Below are positions 6,500 through 13,694 of a stretch of 15,455 nt of DNA, piece by piece. Origin of the DNA: Clostridiales bacterium (GTDB lineage: Bacteria > Bacillota > Clostridia > Oscillospirales > Oscillospiraceae); contig DQIA01000082.1 of assembly GCA_003525905.1 (NCBI GenBank), positions 1 to 15,455 on the forward strand. The letters run 5' to 3'. Position 1 is the stretch's first letter; every line of letters begins with the position of its first letter. A program made the translations under genes and the position numbers. The notes below the pieces were generated by a model. The model ran no database searches, was not told where the DNA came from, and was given only the letters and a program-made list of their open reading frames with translations.

Positions 6500-6546
6500 A
6501 CCCAAAGCGTTAACCCAAAGCACTGTGCAGACCCAATCAGACCCAA
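6500..6546 (+). repeat. Four ACCCAA direct repeats in the operon leader
   Basis: ACCCAA occurs at 6500, 6513, 6531 and 6541, and the first two extend to ACCCAAAGC. They lie in the predicted leader, ending about 25 bases before the start codon. They could be a protein-binding array on DNA or RNA. No known motif is recognised. Confidence 0.4.
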
Positions 6547-6571
6547 AAACAAAAAGGAGTATTGAACGACC

Positions 6572-7561
6572 ATGAAAAAGATTACTGCAATGATCCTGTT
6601 ACTGTCGATGGTCCTTGCACTGGCTGCCTGCTCAGGCGGCACCAATGCAGACGACAAGAACACAGATTCCAGCGAAGACACCTATACCATCGGCGTTCTT
6701 TATCTGGACCAGGAGGTTCTGCTGAGCGAGGCCACGGCCGGCTGCCAGGCCTATGCTGCAGAGCATTCCAATGTCAAGCTGATCGAGTACAACGCAAATA
6801 AGGACGTCAGCACCCAGCTCAAGCAGTGCGAAAACCTGATCTCGCAGAACGTTGACGCAATCGCCCTGACCCCGGTCGACGGCGCAGGCTGCGACCAGAT
6901 CATCAACGCCTGCAAGGATGCGGGCATCCCGCTGATCTGCTTCCATGCCAAGGTCAACGGCGCTCCCATCACCAACATTCTGTTTGACAACGTCGGCTTC
7001 GGCAAAATGCAGGTCGACTACGCCATGGAGATCTTCGAGAAGAACGGCGGCGACATGAATGGCACGATCAACGTCGGCATCGTCACCGGCAAGCTGGACA
7101 ACCAGAACGCCGTGGAGCGCTGCCAGGGCTACGAGGAGCAGCTGAAGAACTACGCAAACGCAACAATCGTTGACGAGCAGGTCGGCAGCTGGAACCGCGA
7201 CGACGCCATGGCCATCGCAGAGAACTGGATCACCTCCGGCCGCGATATCGACATCATCCTCTCCAACAACGACGCCATGGCTATCGGCATCTCTCTTGCC
7301 TACGCCAACGCGAACGTTGAGCGCCCGATCATCATCGGCGTCGGCGGCACCGAGGAAGGTCTGACCGCGATCCTGAACGGCGACTTCGACGGTACGGTCT
7401 TCCAACCCGCATATCAGAACGGCTATGATGCAATCGACTTCACCGTCAAGTATCTGAACGGCGAAACGCTGGAGGAGAGCTATGTGACGGAGGGCGTTCT
7501 GGTCACGCCCGAGACCGCACAGGCTACGCTGGACGATCTGAAAGCAATGCTGAACAGCTGA
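6572..7561 (+). CDS. Sugar ABC transporter substrate-binding lipoprotein (RbsB-like)
   Basis: The 329-residue protein is a surface lipoprotein that captures substrate for the importer encoded next to it. A signal peptide ends in the lipobox LAAC, with Cys20 as the lipid anchor, followed by a Ser/Asp/Asn-rich linker (about 21-36). The mature part fits the periplasmic-binding-protein type 1 fold (Peripla_BP_4). It opens with YTIGVLYLDQE and contains the hinge-like runs DAIALTPVDG and DIDIILSNNDAMAIG typical of ribose/galactose binders. It should bind a small sugar or related polyol; the ligand cannot be read from sequence. The ATG at 6572 is preceded by AAAGGAG at a rather long 12-base spacing. 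It is the first gene of the operon and is followed by a strong stem-loop expected to raise its message level over the rest. Confidence 0.9.
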   Translation: MKKITAMILLLSMVLALAACSGGTNADDKNTDSSEDTYTIGVLYLDQEVLLSEATAGCQAYAAEHSNVKLIEYNANKDVSTQLKQCENLISQNVDAIALTPVDGAGCDQIINACKDAGIPLICFHAKVNGAPITNILFDNVGFGKMQVDYAMEIFEKNGGDMNGTINVGIVTGKLDNQNAVERCQGYEEQLKNYANATIVDEQVGSWNRDDAMAIAENWITSGRDIDIILSNNDAMAIGISLAYANANVERPIIIGVGGTEEGLTAILNGDFDGTVFQPAYQNGYDAIDFTVKYLNGETLEESYVTEGVLVTPETAQATLDDLKAMLNS

Positions 7562-7579
7562 TACGGCTTCGCTGCACTA

Positions 7580-7611
7580 CCGCGGGGAGGAAGGGAAAGT
7601 CCTCCCCGCGG
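7580..7611 (+). promoter_or_regulatory. Intercistronic stem-loop after the binding-protein gene
   Basis: CCGCGGGGAGGA (7580-7591) pairs perfectly with TCCTCCCCGCGG (7600-7611) around an 8-base loop. A-rich sequence follows and not a T-run, so it is not an intrinsic terminator. Such structures behind binding-protein genes usually protect the upstream message from 3' decay, giving more binding protein than ATPase and permease. Confidence 0.7.
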
Positions 7612-7633
7612 AAGAAAATAAGGGAGAAATCGT

Positions 7634-9136
7634 ATGAGTGAATATATCTTAGAGATGGATAACATCTGCAAAAGTTTTTCCGGTGTACAGGTTTTGCATC
7701 ATGTTAATCTGAAGGTCAGGAAGGGAACGCTGCACGCACTGATGGGAGAAAACGGCGCCGGGAAATCGACACTGATGAAGATCCTGATCGGCGCGCATCG
7801 CGCAGACTCCGGAACGATCCGGTTCAACGGAGAAGACCTTGAGCCATCCACGCTGACGGTCCATCAGGCACTGGGAAAGGGCATCTCCATGATCTTTCAG
7901 GAGCTGTGCCTTGTGCCAGACATGAGCGTGGCTGAAAACATTTTTATCGGGCGTGAGCCGAAGATCGGCAAGACCGGAATCGTCGATCGCAAGAAGCTGA
8001 TCAGGCAGACGCAGGAGCTGCTGGACAGCTTTGAGATCACCTTCCTTCGCCCCACGGATTCGCTGCGGGGCATGAGCACTGCAAAAATGCAGATGATTGA
8101 AATCTGCAAGGCGCTGTCCTATCACTCGAAGCTGATTATTATGGATGAGCCTACCTCCTCCCTGACGGAGGACGAGTGCAAGACGCTGTTCCGCATCGTG
8201 GAGCGGCTCAAGCGCAACGGCATCACCTTTATTTTCATTTCCCACAAGATGGATGAGATCTACACCGTGGCTGATGAGATGACCGTCCTGCGTGACGGCA
8301 TGACGATCGACTGCAAGCCGGTCAACGAAATGCCGATGCAGGAGCTGATCTCCAAAATGGTGGGACGTGAAATATCCACGTTTTTCCCGCCGCGGGATTC
8401 CCAGTGCGGCGAAAAGCTGCTGGAGGTCCGCGGCCTGACGAAGGCCGGAAAATTTCAGGACATCAGTTTCTCAGTCCACCGGGGTGAGATTCTGGGCTTT
8501 GCCGGACTGGTCGGCGCGGGACGCACCGAGATCATGGAAGCGCTGTTTGGCTATAATCCGGCCGACAGCGGCGATATCTGGCTGAAGGGTGAGCAGGTAA
8601 AGATCACCCGCCCCAGAGATGCCATTAACCGCGGCATGGTCATGGTCACGGAGGACCGCAAGCTGACCGGCCTGTTCCTCGGTCTGAGCATCAGTCACAA
8701 TATGGTGATCCCGAACCTGAAGTCCTATCTCAAAGGGATTGCCGTGAGCAATGCAAAGATCAACCGCACCTGCAAGGAGGGTGCGGATAAGTTCCAGGTT
8801 AAAATGGCCTCTCTGAATCAAGAGGTCTGCCATCTGTCCGGCGGCAATCAGCAGAAGGTGGTCCTGGCGCGCTGGATGATGCTCGATCCCGATATCATCA
8901 TTCTGGATGAGCCGACACGCGGTATCGATATCGGTGCAAAAACGCAAATCTACCACCTGATGCGCGAGCTTGCCAAGCAGGGCAAGGCAATCATCATGAT
9001 TTCCTCGGAGCTTCCGGAGGTCATCGGCATGAGCGACAACATCGTCGTCATGTTCGAGGGTAAGATCACCGGGACCTTATCCGGGGACGGAGCAACACAG
9101 GACGAGATCATGCGATATGCGGAGAACGTCGGATGA
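7634..9136 (+). CDS. Sugar ABC transporter ATP-binding protein, double-domain (RbsA-like)
   Basis: The 500-residue protein has two fused ABC ATPase domains that power sugar import. Domain 1 has Walker A GENGAGKST (38-46), Q-loop Q89, signature region MSTAKMQ (147-153) and Walker B LIIMDEP (167-173). Domain 2 has a degenerate P-loop GLVGAGRTE (291-299, Lys replaced by Arg), a canonical LSGGNQQ signature (401-407) and Walker B IIILDEP (421-427). One intact site plus one degenerate site is normal for RbsA/MglA/XylG proteins and length is typical. AGGGAGA lies about 8 bases before the ATG. Its stop overlaps the permease start by 4 bases (ATGA), so the two are likely made in step. Confidence 0.95.
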   Translation: MSEYILEMDNICKSFSGVQVLHHVNLKVRKGTLHALMGENGAGKSTLMKILIGAHRADSGTIRFNGEDLEPSTLTVHQALGKGISMIFQELCLVPDMSVAENIFIGREPKIGKTGIVDRKKLIRQTQELLDSFEITFLRPTDSLRGMSTAKMQMIEICKALSYHSKLIIMDEPTSSLTEDECKTLFRIVERLKRNGITFIFISHKMDEIYTVADEMTVLRDGMTIDCKPVNEMPMQELISKMVGREISTFFPPRDSQCGEKLLEVRGLTKAGKFQDISFSVHRGEILGFAGLVGAGRTEIMEALFGYNPADSGDIWLKGEQVKITRPRDAINRGMVMVTEDRKLTGLFLGLSISHNMVIPNLKSYLKGIAVSNAKINRTCKEGADKFQVKMASLNQEVCHLSGGNQQKVVLARWMMLDPDIIILDEPTRGIDIGAKTQIYHLMRELAKQGKAIIMISSELPEVIGMSDNIVVMFEGKITGTLSGDGATQDEIMRYAENVG

Positions 9137-10122
9137 AAGGGGAAAGAACAGTGGAAAAGCGGCGAGAGCGGAACACCAAAAAAACGCTGCTGGATATTTA
9201 CAGCAAGTATGGTATCATTCTGATTCTGATTCTGATCATGGCCTTCCTGACCATTCGGACCGGAGGAACATTCATCGGAAAAAATAATCTGCTCAACATT
9301 CTGAAGCAGATCGCCTGTATCGGCGTGCTGGCCTGCGGCCAGACGGCGGTCATCATTGCCGGCGGCATGGATCTGTCGGTCGGCTCAATCGTCAGCCTCG
9401 TTTCCGTCCTGGTGGCATCGACGGCACACCCGGGCGACTTCCCGCTGATCGTGCCGATCATGGTCGGCCTTCTGACCGGTCTGGTCTGCGGCCTGATCAA
9501 CGGCCTGGCAGTCGCCAAGCTGAAGATTCCGCCGTTCATCGTTACCATGTCTACCATGACGATTTTCGCAGGCATCGCTCTTCTGATCACGAAGGGCACC
9601 CCAATCAACCACTTCAGCGATGCGTTCAACTTCATCGGCGGCGGCAAGCTGCTTGGCATCCCTGCCCCGATTTTTGTGCTGCTGCTCGTGGTCCTGCTCA
9701 GCTGGTTCCTGATGCGCAAGACGACTCTGGGCTACCACATCATTTCGGTCGGCGGCAATGAGAACGCCGCCAAGATGGCCGGCATCAACACCGTCTTTAC
9801 CAAGATCGTTGCCTATTCCTTCTGCGGCCTGATGTCCGGCGTGGGCGGCATTCTGCTTACCTCCCGCGTGCAGTCCGGTCTTGCAAACCTGGGCGACGGC
9901 CTGCAGATGGAAGCCATCGCAGCTGCGGTCATCGGCGGAACGAGCCTTTCCGGTGGCAAGGGCAACGTGCTATATACCATCGTCGGCGCCTGCATCATCG
10001 GCGTGATCAACAACGGCATGGATCTGCTGCGCGTGAATATGTACTGGCAGGATATTGTCAGCGGCGTCGTGATCATGCTGGCCGTGTTCCTGGATATCCA
10101 GAAGAACAGAGGTAATCAGTAA
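9133..10122 (+). CDS. Sugar ABC transporter permease (RbsC-like)
   Basis: The 329-residue membrane protein forms the channel of the importer. After a basic N-terminus (to about 19) it is a chain of hydrophobic segments, roughly 8-10, starting at about 27-43. The family hallmark GGMDLSVGS is at 77-85, and the AAVIGGTSLSGGKGN-type coupling loop lies towards the C-terminus. The length matches BPD_transp_2 members. The ATG at 9133 overlaps the ATPase stop and has GGAG 8 bases upstream. An in-frame GTG at 9151, preceded by AAAGGGGAA, is an equally plausible start giving a protein six residues shorter. The next gene begins 1 base after the stop. Confidence 0.94.
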   Translation: MKGERTVEKRRERNTKKTLLDIYSKYGIILILILIMAFLTIRTGGTFIGKNNLLNILKQIACIGVLACGQTAVIIAGGMDLSVGSIVSLVSVLVASTAHPGDFPLIVPIMVGLLTGLVCGLINGLAVAKLKIPPFIVTMSTMTIFAGIALLITKGTPINHFSDAFNFIGGGKLLGIPAPIFVLLLVVLLSWFLMRKTTLGYHIISVGGNENAAKMAGINTVFTKIVAYSFCGLMSGVGGILLTSRVQSGLANLGDGLQMEAIAAAVIGGTSLSGGKGNVLYTIVGACIIGVINNGMDLLRVNMYWQDIVSGVVIMLAVFLDIQKNRGNQ

Positions 10123-10123
10123 T

Positions 10124-10555
10124 ATGATCGAGGAGCTTGTCCTCCGCCAGCATCATGTCGCCGTGTTTGTGGGTGACATGGAACGGAGTATCCGATTTTA
10201 TCAGCGCTGCTTTGGCTTCCGGCTTTGCCTCACCGGCTATGTGGAAGCGGCGCATGAGCGGGTCGCCATGCTGAAGCTGAAGGACATCGTGCTTGAGCTG
10301 CTGTCCGTGGACGAATGGCCCACCGAACGTCTGCGGACGGCATGCCTGAACACAAACACCCACTTTTCTCTCATGGTAAGCGACGTCGCCGAAGCGCGGC
10401 GGCGTCTGGAGCAGGATCCGGAGCTTACCTTTGAGGAGGCAGATATCCGCCGAGTCCCAAACGTCGGCCCGATGGATCTGCTTGTTGCCTTCCTGCGCGG
10501 CCCGGACGGCGAACGGATCGAGCTGCTGCAGGATCGGAACAACACAGTCCTCTGA
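10124..10555 (+). CDS. VOC-family (glyoxalase/bleomycin-resistance fold) protein
   Basis: The 143-residue protein is a single vicinal-oxygen-chelate module of two beta-alpha-beta-beta-beta halves. The four expected metal-ligand positions are occupied: His11 (HHVAVFV), Glu58 (VLELL), His80 (NTHFSLMV) and Glu133 (ERIELL). It is therefore probably an active metalloenzyme, such as an epimerase, isomerase or lyase acting on an oxygenated small molecule, and less likely a drug-binding protein. The ATG follows the permease stop with a 1-base gap, so it is translated with the importer. The reaction cannot be named. Being embedded in a catabolic operon favours a step on the imported compound. Confidence 0.85.
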   Translation: MIEELVLRQHHVAVFVGDMERSIRFYQRCFGFRLCLTGYVEAAHERVAMLKLKDIVLELLSVDEWPTERLRTACLNTNTHFSLMVSDVAEARRRLEQDPELTFEEADIRRVPNVGPMDLLVAFLRGPDGERIELLQDRNNTVL

Positions 10556-10606
10556 TCTGAGAAAAGCAAGTTGATTTAAATTTCTATATTGAATGGAGAA
10601 AACAAA

Positions 10607-11407
10607 ATGAGCATTACAATCACCCCGCTGAATTCCGGTATGTGCACGTCGAATCCCAAGACCTACCACTACCATCCTTCAACCCACAAGTACTACACCA
10701 ACGTGAGCAACGAGGATAAGGCCCTGCCCGTGTTCTGCTACCTGCTGAATACCGGCGACGAGCTGATCCTGATTGATACCGGCATGTCCGACACCGACCG
10801 TGCAAACACGTACCATCATCCCGGCTCTGTCCAGCTTCCGGACGAGGCCATGCCGCGTGCGGTGATGAAGGCGGGCTACAAACCCGATGATGTGACGAAA
10901 ATCATCTTCACGCATCTGCACTGGGACCATACCTTCTATATGAAGGACTTCAAGAACGCCAAGTACTATGCTCAGCGCAAGGAATATGAGTTCGCCATGA
11001 ACCCCATCCCCCTGTACTACAAGTCCTATGAGTACAAGGACCTCGGCATCGAGGCTCCGTTTATCGGCGTCAAGTTCGAGCTGATTGACGGCGAAGCCGA
11101 GATCGTTCCGGGCGTCCGCGTCTACCCGACGCCGGGTCATTCCCCCGGACATCAGGCCGTTGAGGTCGACACCAAAGACGGCACCTATCACTGCGTCGGC
11201 GATGCGATTTTCCTGCTCGACAACCTGAAGCCGGTTCCCCAGATCCACTATGACCTGACGCCGACCGCCCGCTTCGCCAACATCGTCGAGTGGTGGGAGA
11301 GCGTGCGCGAAATCAAGCGCCGCTGCCCGGATATCAAGATGGTGCTTCCTGCGCATGAACCGACGCTGATCGAGCGCTTCAAGGAAACCCCGGTTCTGGG
11401 TCTCTAA
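10607..11407 (+). CDS. Metallo-beta-lactamase-fold hydrolase, N-acyl-homoserine-lactonase-like
   Basis: The 266-residue protein carries the complete binuclear metal set of the lactonase branch. It has HLHWDH (103-108), His178 in the TPGHSPGHQ segment (175-183), Asp199 (VGDA) and His250 (LPAHEP). Such enzymes (AiiA, AttM) open lactone rings, and AttM-type members serve in gamma-butyrolactone catabolism. Within a sugar-uptake operon a sugar-lactone hydrolase acting after the dehydrogenase is more plausible than a quorum-quenching role, which is an inference. The ATG at 10607 has GGAG 8 bases upstream; an upstream in-frame TTG (10589) lies before that site and is rejected. The gap to the VOC gene is 51 bases and AT-rich, without a convincing promoter. 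Confidence 0.88.
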   Translation: MSITITPLNSGMCTSNPKTYHYHPSTHKYYTNVSNEDKALPVFCYLLNTGDELILIDTGMSDTDRANTYHHPGSVQLPDEAMPRAVMKAGYKPDDVTKIIFTHLHWDHTFYMKDFKNAKYYAQRKEYEFAMNPIPLYYKSYEYKDLGIEAPFIGVKFELIDGEAEIVPGVRVYPTPGHSPGHQAVEVDTKDGTYHCVGDAIFLLDNLKPVPQIHYDLTPTARFANIVEWWESVREIKRRCPDIKMVLPAHEPTLIERFKETPVLGL

Positions 11408-11421
11408 GGTCAATACTTTGT

Positions 11422-11449
11422 CAAACGGCGCAGATCTCTGCGCCGTTTG
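11422..11449 (+). promoter_or_regulatory. Intercistronic stem-loop upstream of the UPF0261 gene
   Basis: CAAACGGCGCAGA (11422-11434) is perfectly complementary to TCTGCGCCGTTTG (11437-11449), leaving a very tight loop. There is no T-run after it. It probably modulates RNA decay between the hydrolase and UPF0261 genes and does not end the operon, but partial termination cannot be excluded. Confidence 0.6.
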
Positions 11450-11470
11450 GCCGGAAAGAAGGCATGAATT

Positions 11471-12697
11471 ATGGCAGTGATTGCTGTGATCGCGACGCTG
11501 GACACCAAGGGTGCAGAGGCCGCATTCTTAAAGCAGACGATTGAGAAGATGGGCTGCTCCGTACTGCTGATCGACTCCGGTATGGGCGCCGCCCCGACCA
11601 TCACGCCGGATCTTGCACGGGATGCCGTGTTTGCAGAGGCAGGCGTCAGCGACTGCCGCGCCTATCTGGCGGAGCAGGGAAAGGCCGCAACACAGGACAA
11701 GATGCGCGAGGGTCTGCAGAAAACGCTTCGCAGGCTGCATGACGAAGGGCGGATTCAGGGCATTCTGTCCGTCGGCGGCGCACAGGGCACTGCAATCTCC
11801 ACGGCCGCCATGCAGGGCCTGCCGATCGGCTTTCCGAAGGTCATGGTATCTACCGTAGCCTGCGGAAGCGCGCAGTTCGACGACTATGTCGGAAACCGCG
11901 ACATTGCGATGATTCCCTCCATTGCAGATATCTGCGGCCTGAATTCCATTACCATTCCAGTGTTCGCCTCCGGCTGCGGCGCTGTCGTCGGCATGGCGCA
12001 GGCGCAGGCATCCGTGCAGGTGCCGAAGGGAAAGCCGGTCGTAGCCCTGACGATGGCCGGCGTTACAACGCCCTGTGTGATGGGGGTCAAGCAGCAGCTC
12101 GACGCGGAAGGGTATGAGACAATCGTGTGCCATACCAATGTAATCGGCTCCGAGGTCGTAGACGAGCTCGCGCAGGAGGGGAAAATTCAGGCCGTGCTGG
12201 ATATCACGACCCATGAATGGGGCGGCTTCCTGTTTGACGGCCTGATGAAGTGCGGCCCTGAGCGCTTTTCCCACATTTACAACAGTGAGATTCCCCTGAT
12301 CTCGCTGCCCGGCTGCATCGATGTCATGCTGAAGGGGCCGTATAAGGATCTGCCCGCCGCGCTTCAGAGCCGCGCGCACTATGCCCACACACCCTTCCAC
12401 ACCCATCTGCGCACGACCGAGGCAGAAATGTATGCGGCAGGAAAGCTGATTGCAGAGAAGCACAACCTGTGCCGCGGGAAAAATGCGATCATCATTCCGC
12501 AGGGCGGCTACAGTATGCAAAATCGCGTGGGGCACGTCCTGTATGACGCGCAGGCCAATGCAGGATTCGAGAAGGGCGTCCGGAATACCGCAGCGGAGAC
12601 GGTCGAATGTATCACGACACCGGCTCATATCAATGATCCGGCCTGTATCGATCTGATCGTGCAGGTATTAAATCGCTACATGAAAGGAACTTTTTGA
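11471..12697 (+). CDS. UPF0261 family protein (Tm-1-like ATP-binding domain)
   Basis: The 408-residue protein opens with AVIAVIATLDTKGAEAAFLKQ, the family's N-terminal beta strand and glycine loop. It shows other family-like runs: SVGGAQGTA, STVACGSAQFDDYVG, and MAGVTTPCVMG at the start of the second domain. The family is two-domain and about 400 residues; the N-terminal half is homologous to the tomato virus-resistance protein Tm-1, whose fold binds ATP. The bacterial function is, to my knowledge, not established. It overlaps the next gene by one base (TGATG), which ties it to the aldolase. AGAAGG lies about 9 bases before the ATG. A role as an ATP-dependent or acyl/keto-acid-handling enzyme in this pathway is speculation. 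Confidence 0.88.
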   Translation: MAVIAVIATLDTKGAEAAFLKQTIEKMGCSVLLIDSGMGAAPTITPDLARDAVFAEAGVSDCRAYLAEQGKAATQDKMREGLQKTLRRLHDEGRIQGILSVGGAQGTAISTAAMQGLPIGFPKVMVSTVACGSAQFDDYVGNRDIAMIPSIADICGLNSITIPVFASGCGAVVGMAQAQASVQVPKGKPVVALTMAGVTTPCVMGVKQQLDAEGYETIVCHTNVIGSEVVDELAQEGKIQAVLDITTHEWGGFLFDGLMKCGPERFSHIYNSEIPLISLPGCIDVMLKGPYKDLPAALQSRAHYAHTPFHTHLRTTEAEMYAAGKLIAEKHNLCRGKNAIIIPQGGYSMQNRVGHVLYDAQANAGFEKGVRNTAAETVECITTPAHINDPACIDLIVQVLNRYMKGTF

Positions 12698-13299
12698 TGA
12701 ATACCTATGAGATGCTGGAAGAGGCTGCTCACCGTGCCTATACACGCGGGATCCAGACGGGAAACGGCGGCAATCTCTCCGCAAGAGCGGACTTCGGCAT
12801 GATCGTAAAATCCAGCGGCGGCTCCTTTGCCGACTGTCTGGCAGACGGCACCGGCTTCGTAGAGACGGATCTGGACGGCAGCGTTCTTTCCCCGTCCGGC
12901 AAGCCCACAAGAGAGGTCGTTCTGCACGGCCTGATGTATAAGCTCTGCCCGGAATGCGGCGGCGTAATGCATTGCCACAGCCCGTGGTCCGTGGCCTGGG
13001 CCTATTCGCACGACGTTCTTCCGATGACGACGCTCCATGTGCAGCTGAAGATCGGATATGACATTCCCGTATTCGACATTCCGAGCGCCAACGTGCGCCC
13101 GATCGACGCGCCTCTGCTCGAGGCTGCTTTCCGGGCCAATCCGAAGCTGCGTGCCTTTATTCTGCGCGGGCACGGCATTGTCGCTCTGGGCAAGGATGTT
13201 CTGGAAGCGGAGCACACCGCCGAGCTGATTGAAGAGACGGCACAGATCGCGACGCTGAAGGCCATGCAGGAGCAGCTCGTACAGCCGGTCCACGGATAA
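12697..13299 (+). CDS. Class II aldolase/adducin family protein (fuculose-phosphate aldolase-like)
   Basis: The 200-residue zinc aldolase retains the FucA/AraD catalytic layout. It has a phosphate/substrate loop TGNGGNLS (21-28), catalytic Glu73 (TREVVLHG), zinc ligands His92 and His94 (MHCHSP) and His159 (RGHGIV). These are close to the numbering of E. coli FucA (Glu73, His92, His94, His155). It should cleave a ketose or sugar-acid (usually phosphorylated) into two small fragments, or act as an epimerase or decarboxylase like its relatives. The ATG at 12697 shares its A with the preceding TGA stop, and AAAGGA lies about 8 bases upstream. The TTG just before is not needed. It is the last gene of the operon. 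No sugar kinase is encoded nearby. Confidence 0.9.
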   Translation: MNTYEMLEEAAHRAYTRGIQTGNGGNLSARADFGMIVKSSGGSFADCLADGTGFVETDLDGSVLSPSGKPTREVVLHGLMYKLCPECGGVMHCHSPWSVAWAYSHDVLPMTTLHVQLKIGYDIPVFDIPSANVRPIDAPLLEAAFRANPKLRAFILRGHGIVALGKDVLEAEHTAELIEETAQIATLKAMQEQLVQPVHG

Positions 13300-13381
13300 T
13301 TTCCTGAACCGGAAGAATTCTGTCATTGCCGCGGCTCAAACGGGCCCGCTTCGGAATGCGTAACTTCCGAAATTTCATACT

Positions 13382-13534
13382 AGAATCTGATAAAAAGCTT
13401 TAAAAGCTTTTTATAGCGCCGAGAGCGCGTCAGATTCTGCATGAGACGGCGCAGCGTGCGTCAGCACGATGCGAGTGTGCGTAGCACACGGGATTTCTGA
13501 TTGAATGTTTTAATCAGGAATCAGTATCAGAAAT
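13382..13534. other. Highly structured non-coding element (multi-hairpin), possible small RNA or small palindromic repeat
   Basis: Several perfect inverted repeats are packed together. An outer stem is AGAATCTGA (13382-13390) with TCAGATTCT (13430-13438). It encloses a palindrome with 11-base arms and a single centre base (13391-13413). Small hairpins follow: CGTGC/GCACG (13455-13468) and GTGTGC/GCACAC (13475-13489). Then ATTTCTGAT (13493-13501) pairs with ATCAGAAAT (13526-13534); this arm competes with CTGATT (13497-13502) pairing with either of two AATCAG copies (13512, 13519). No ORF is present. It lies just downstream of the aldolase gene, so it would be the 3' end of the operon message, a separate small RNA, or a mobile repeat. 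Confidence 0.5.
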
Positions 13535-13561
13535 AGAATTCTCTTCTGCCGTACATAAGAA

Positions 13562-13610
13562 TCGTGCCGAAGAGCAATCTCCGACACGACTTGCAATTAT
13601 TTGTTTTTTT
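13562..13610 (+). terminator. Weak terminator-like hairpin with distant T-run after the operon
   Basis: TCGTG (13562-13566) pairs with CACGA (13585-13589), with further broken pairing inside. A run of seven T appears at 13604-13610. The run is about 14 bases beyond the stem, too far for a standard intrinsic terminator. Confidence 0.25.
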
Positions 13611-13641
13611 GCCTCCACCCCAACTATTGAACATAGAGCCG

Positions 13642-13682
13642 AAAAAATCCGGGGCTGCGATTTGCAGTCCCGGAGATTTTTT
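13642..13682. terminator. Bidirectional intrinsic terminator between the operon and fba
   Basis: A run of six A plus TC-CGGGGCTGC (13642-13658) pairs with GCAGTCCCGG-AG-AT plus six T (13664-13682). The pairing includes one G-U and a 2-base bulge. Both strands give a GC stem followed by six T. It can stop the minus-strand fba transcript, 13 bases after its stop codon, and read-through from the plus-strand operon. Confidence 0.8.
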
Positions 13683-13694
13683 GCGGTTTTTCGA

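Noticed and set aside
6503..6516. Possible catabolite-repression (cre) site around CCAAAGCGTTAACC in the operon leader
   Set aside because: Only the central CG and a few flanking positions fit, and the outer TG and CA bases are missing.
7778..8150. Non-canonical signature in the first ATPase domain as evidence of a broken gene
   Set aside because: RbsA/MglA-type proteins normally have asymmetric ATPase sites, so the variation is within the family pattern.
10607..11407. Quorum-quenching role for the lactonase-like hydrolase
   Set aside because: The motifs only show a binuclear metallo-hydrolase of the lactonase branch. Its place in a sugar-uptake operon points to catabolism.
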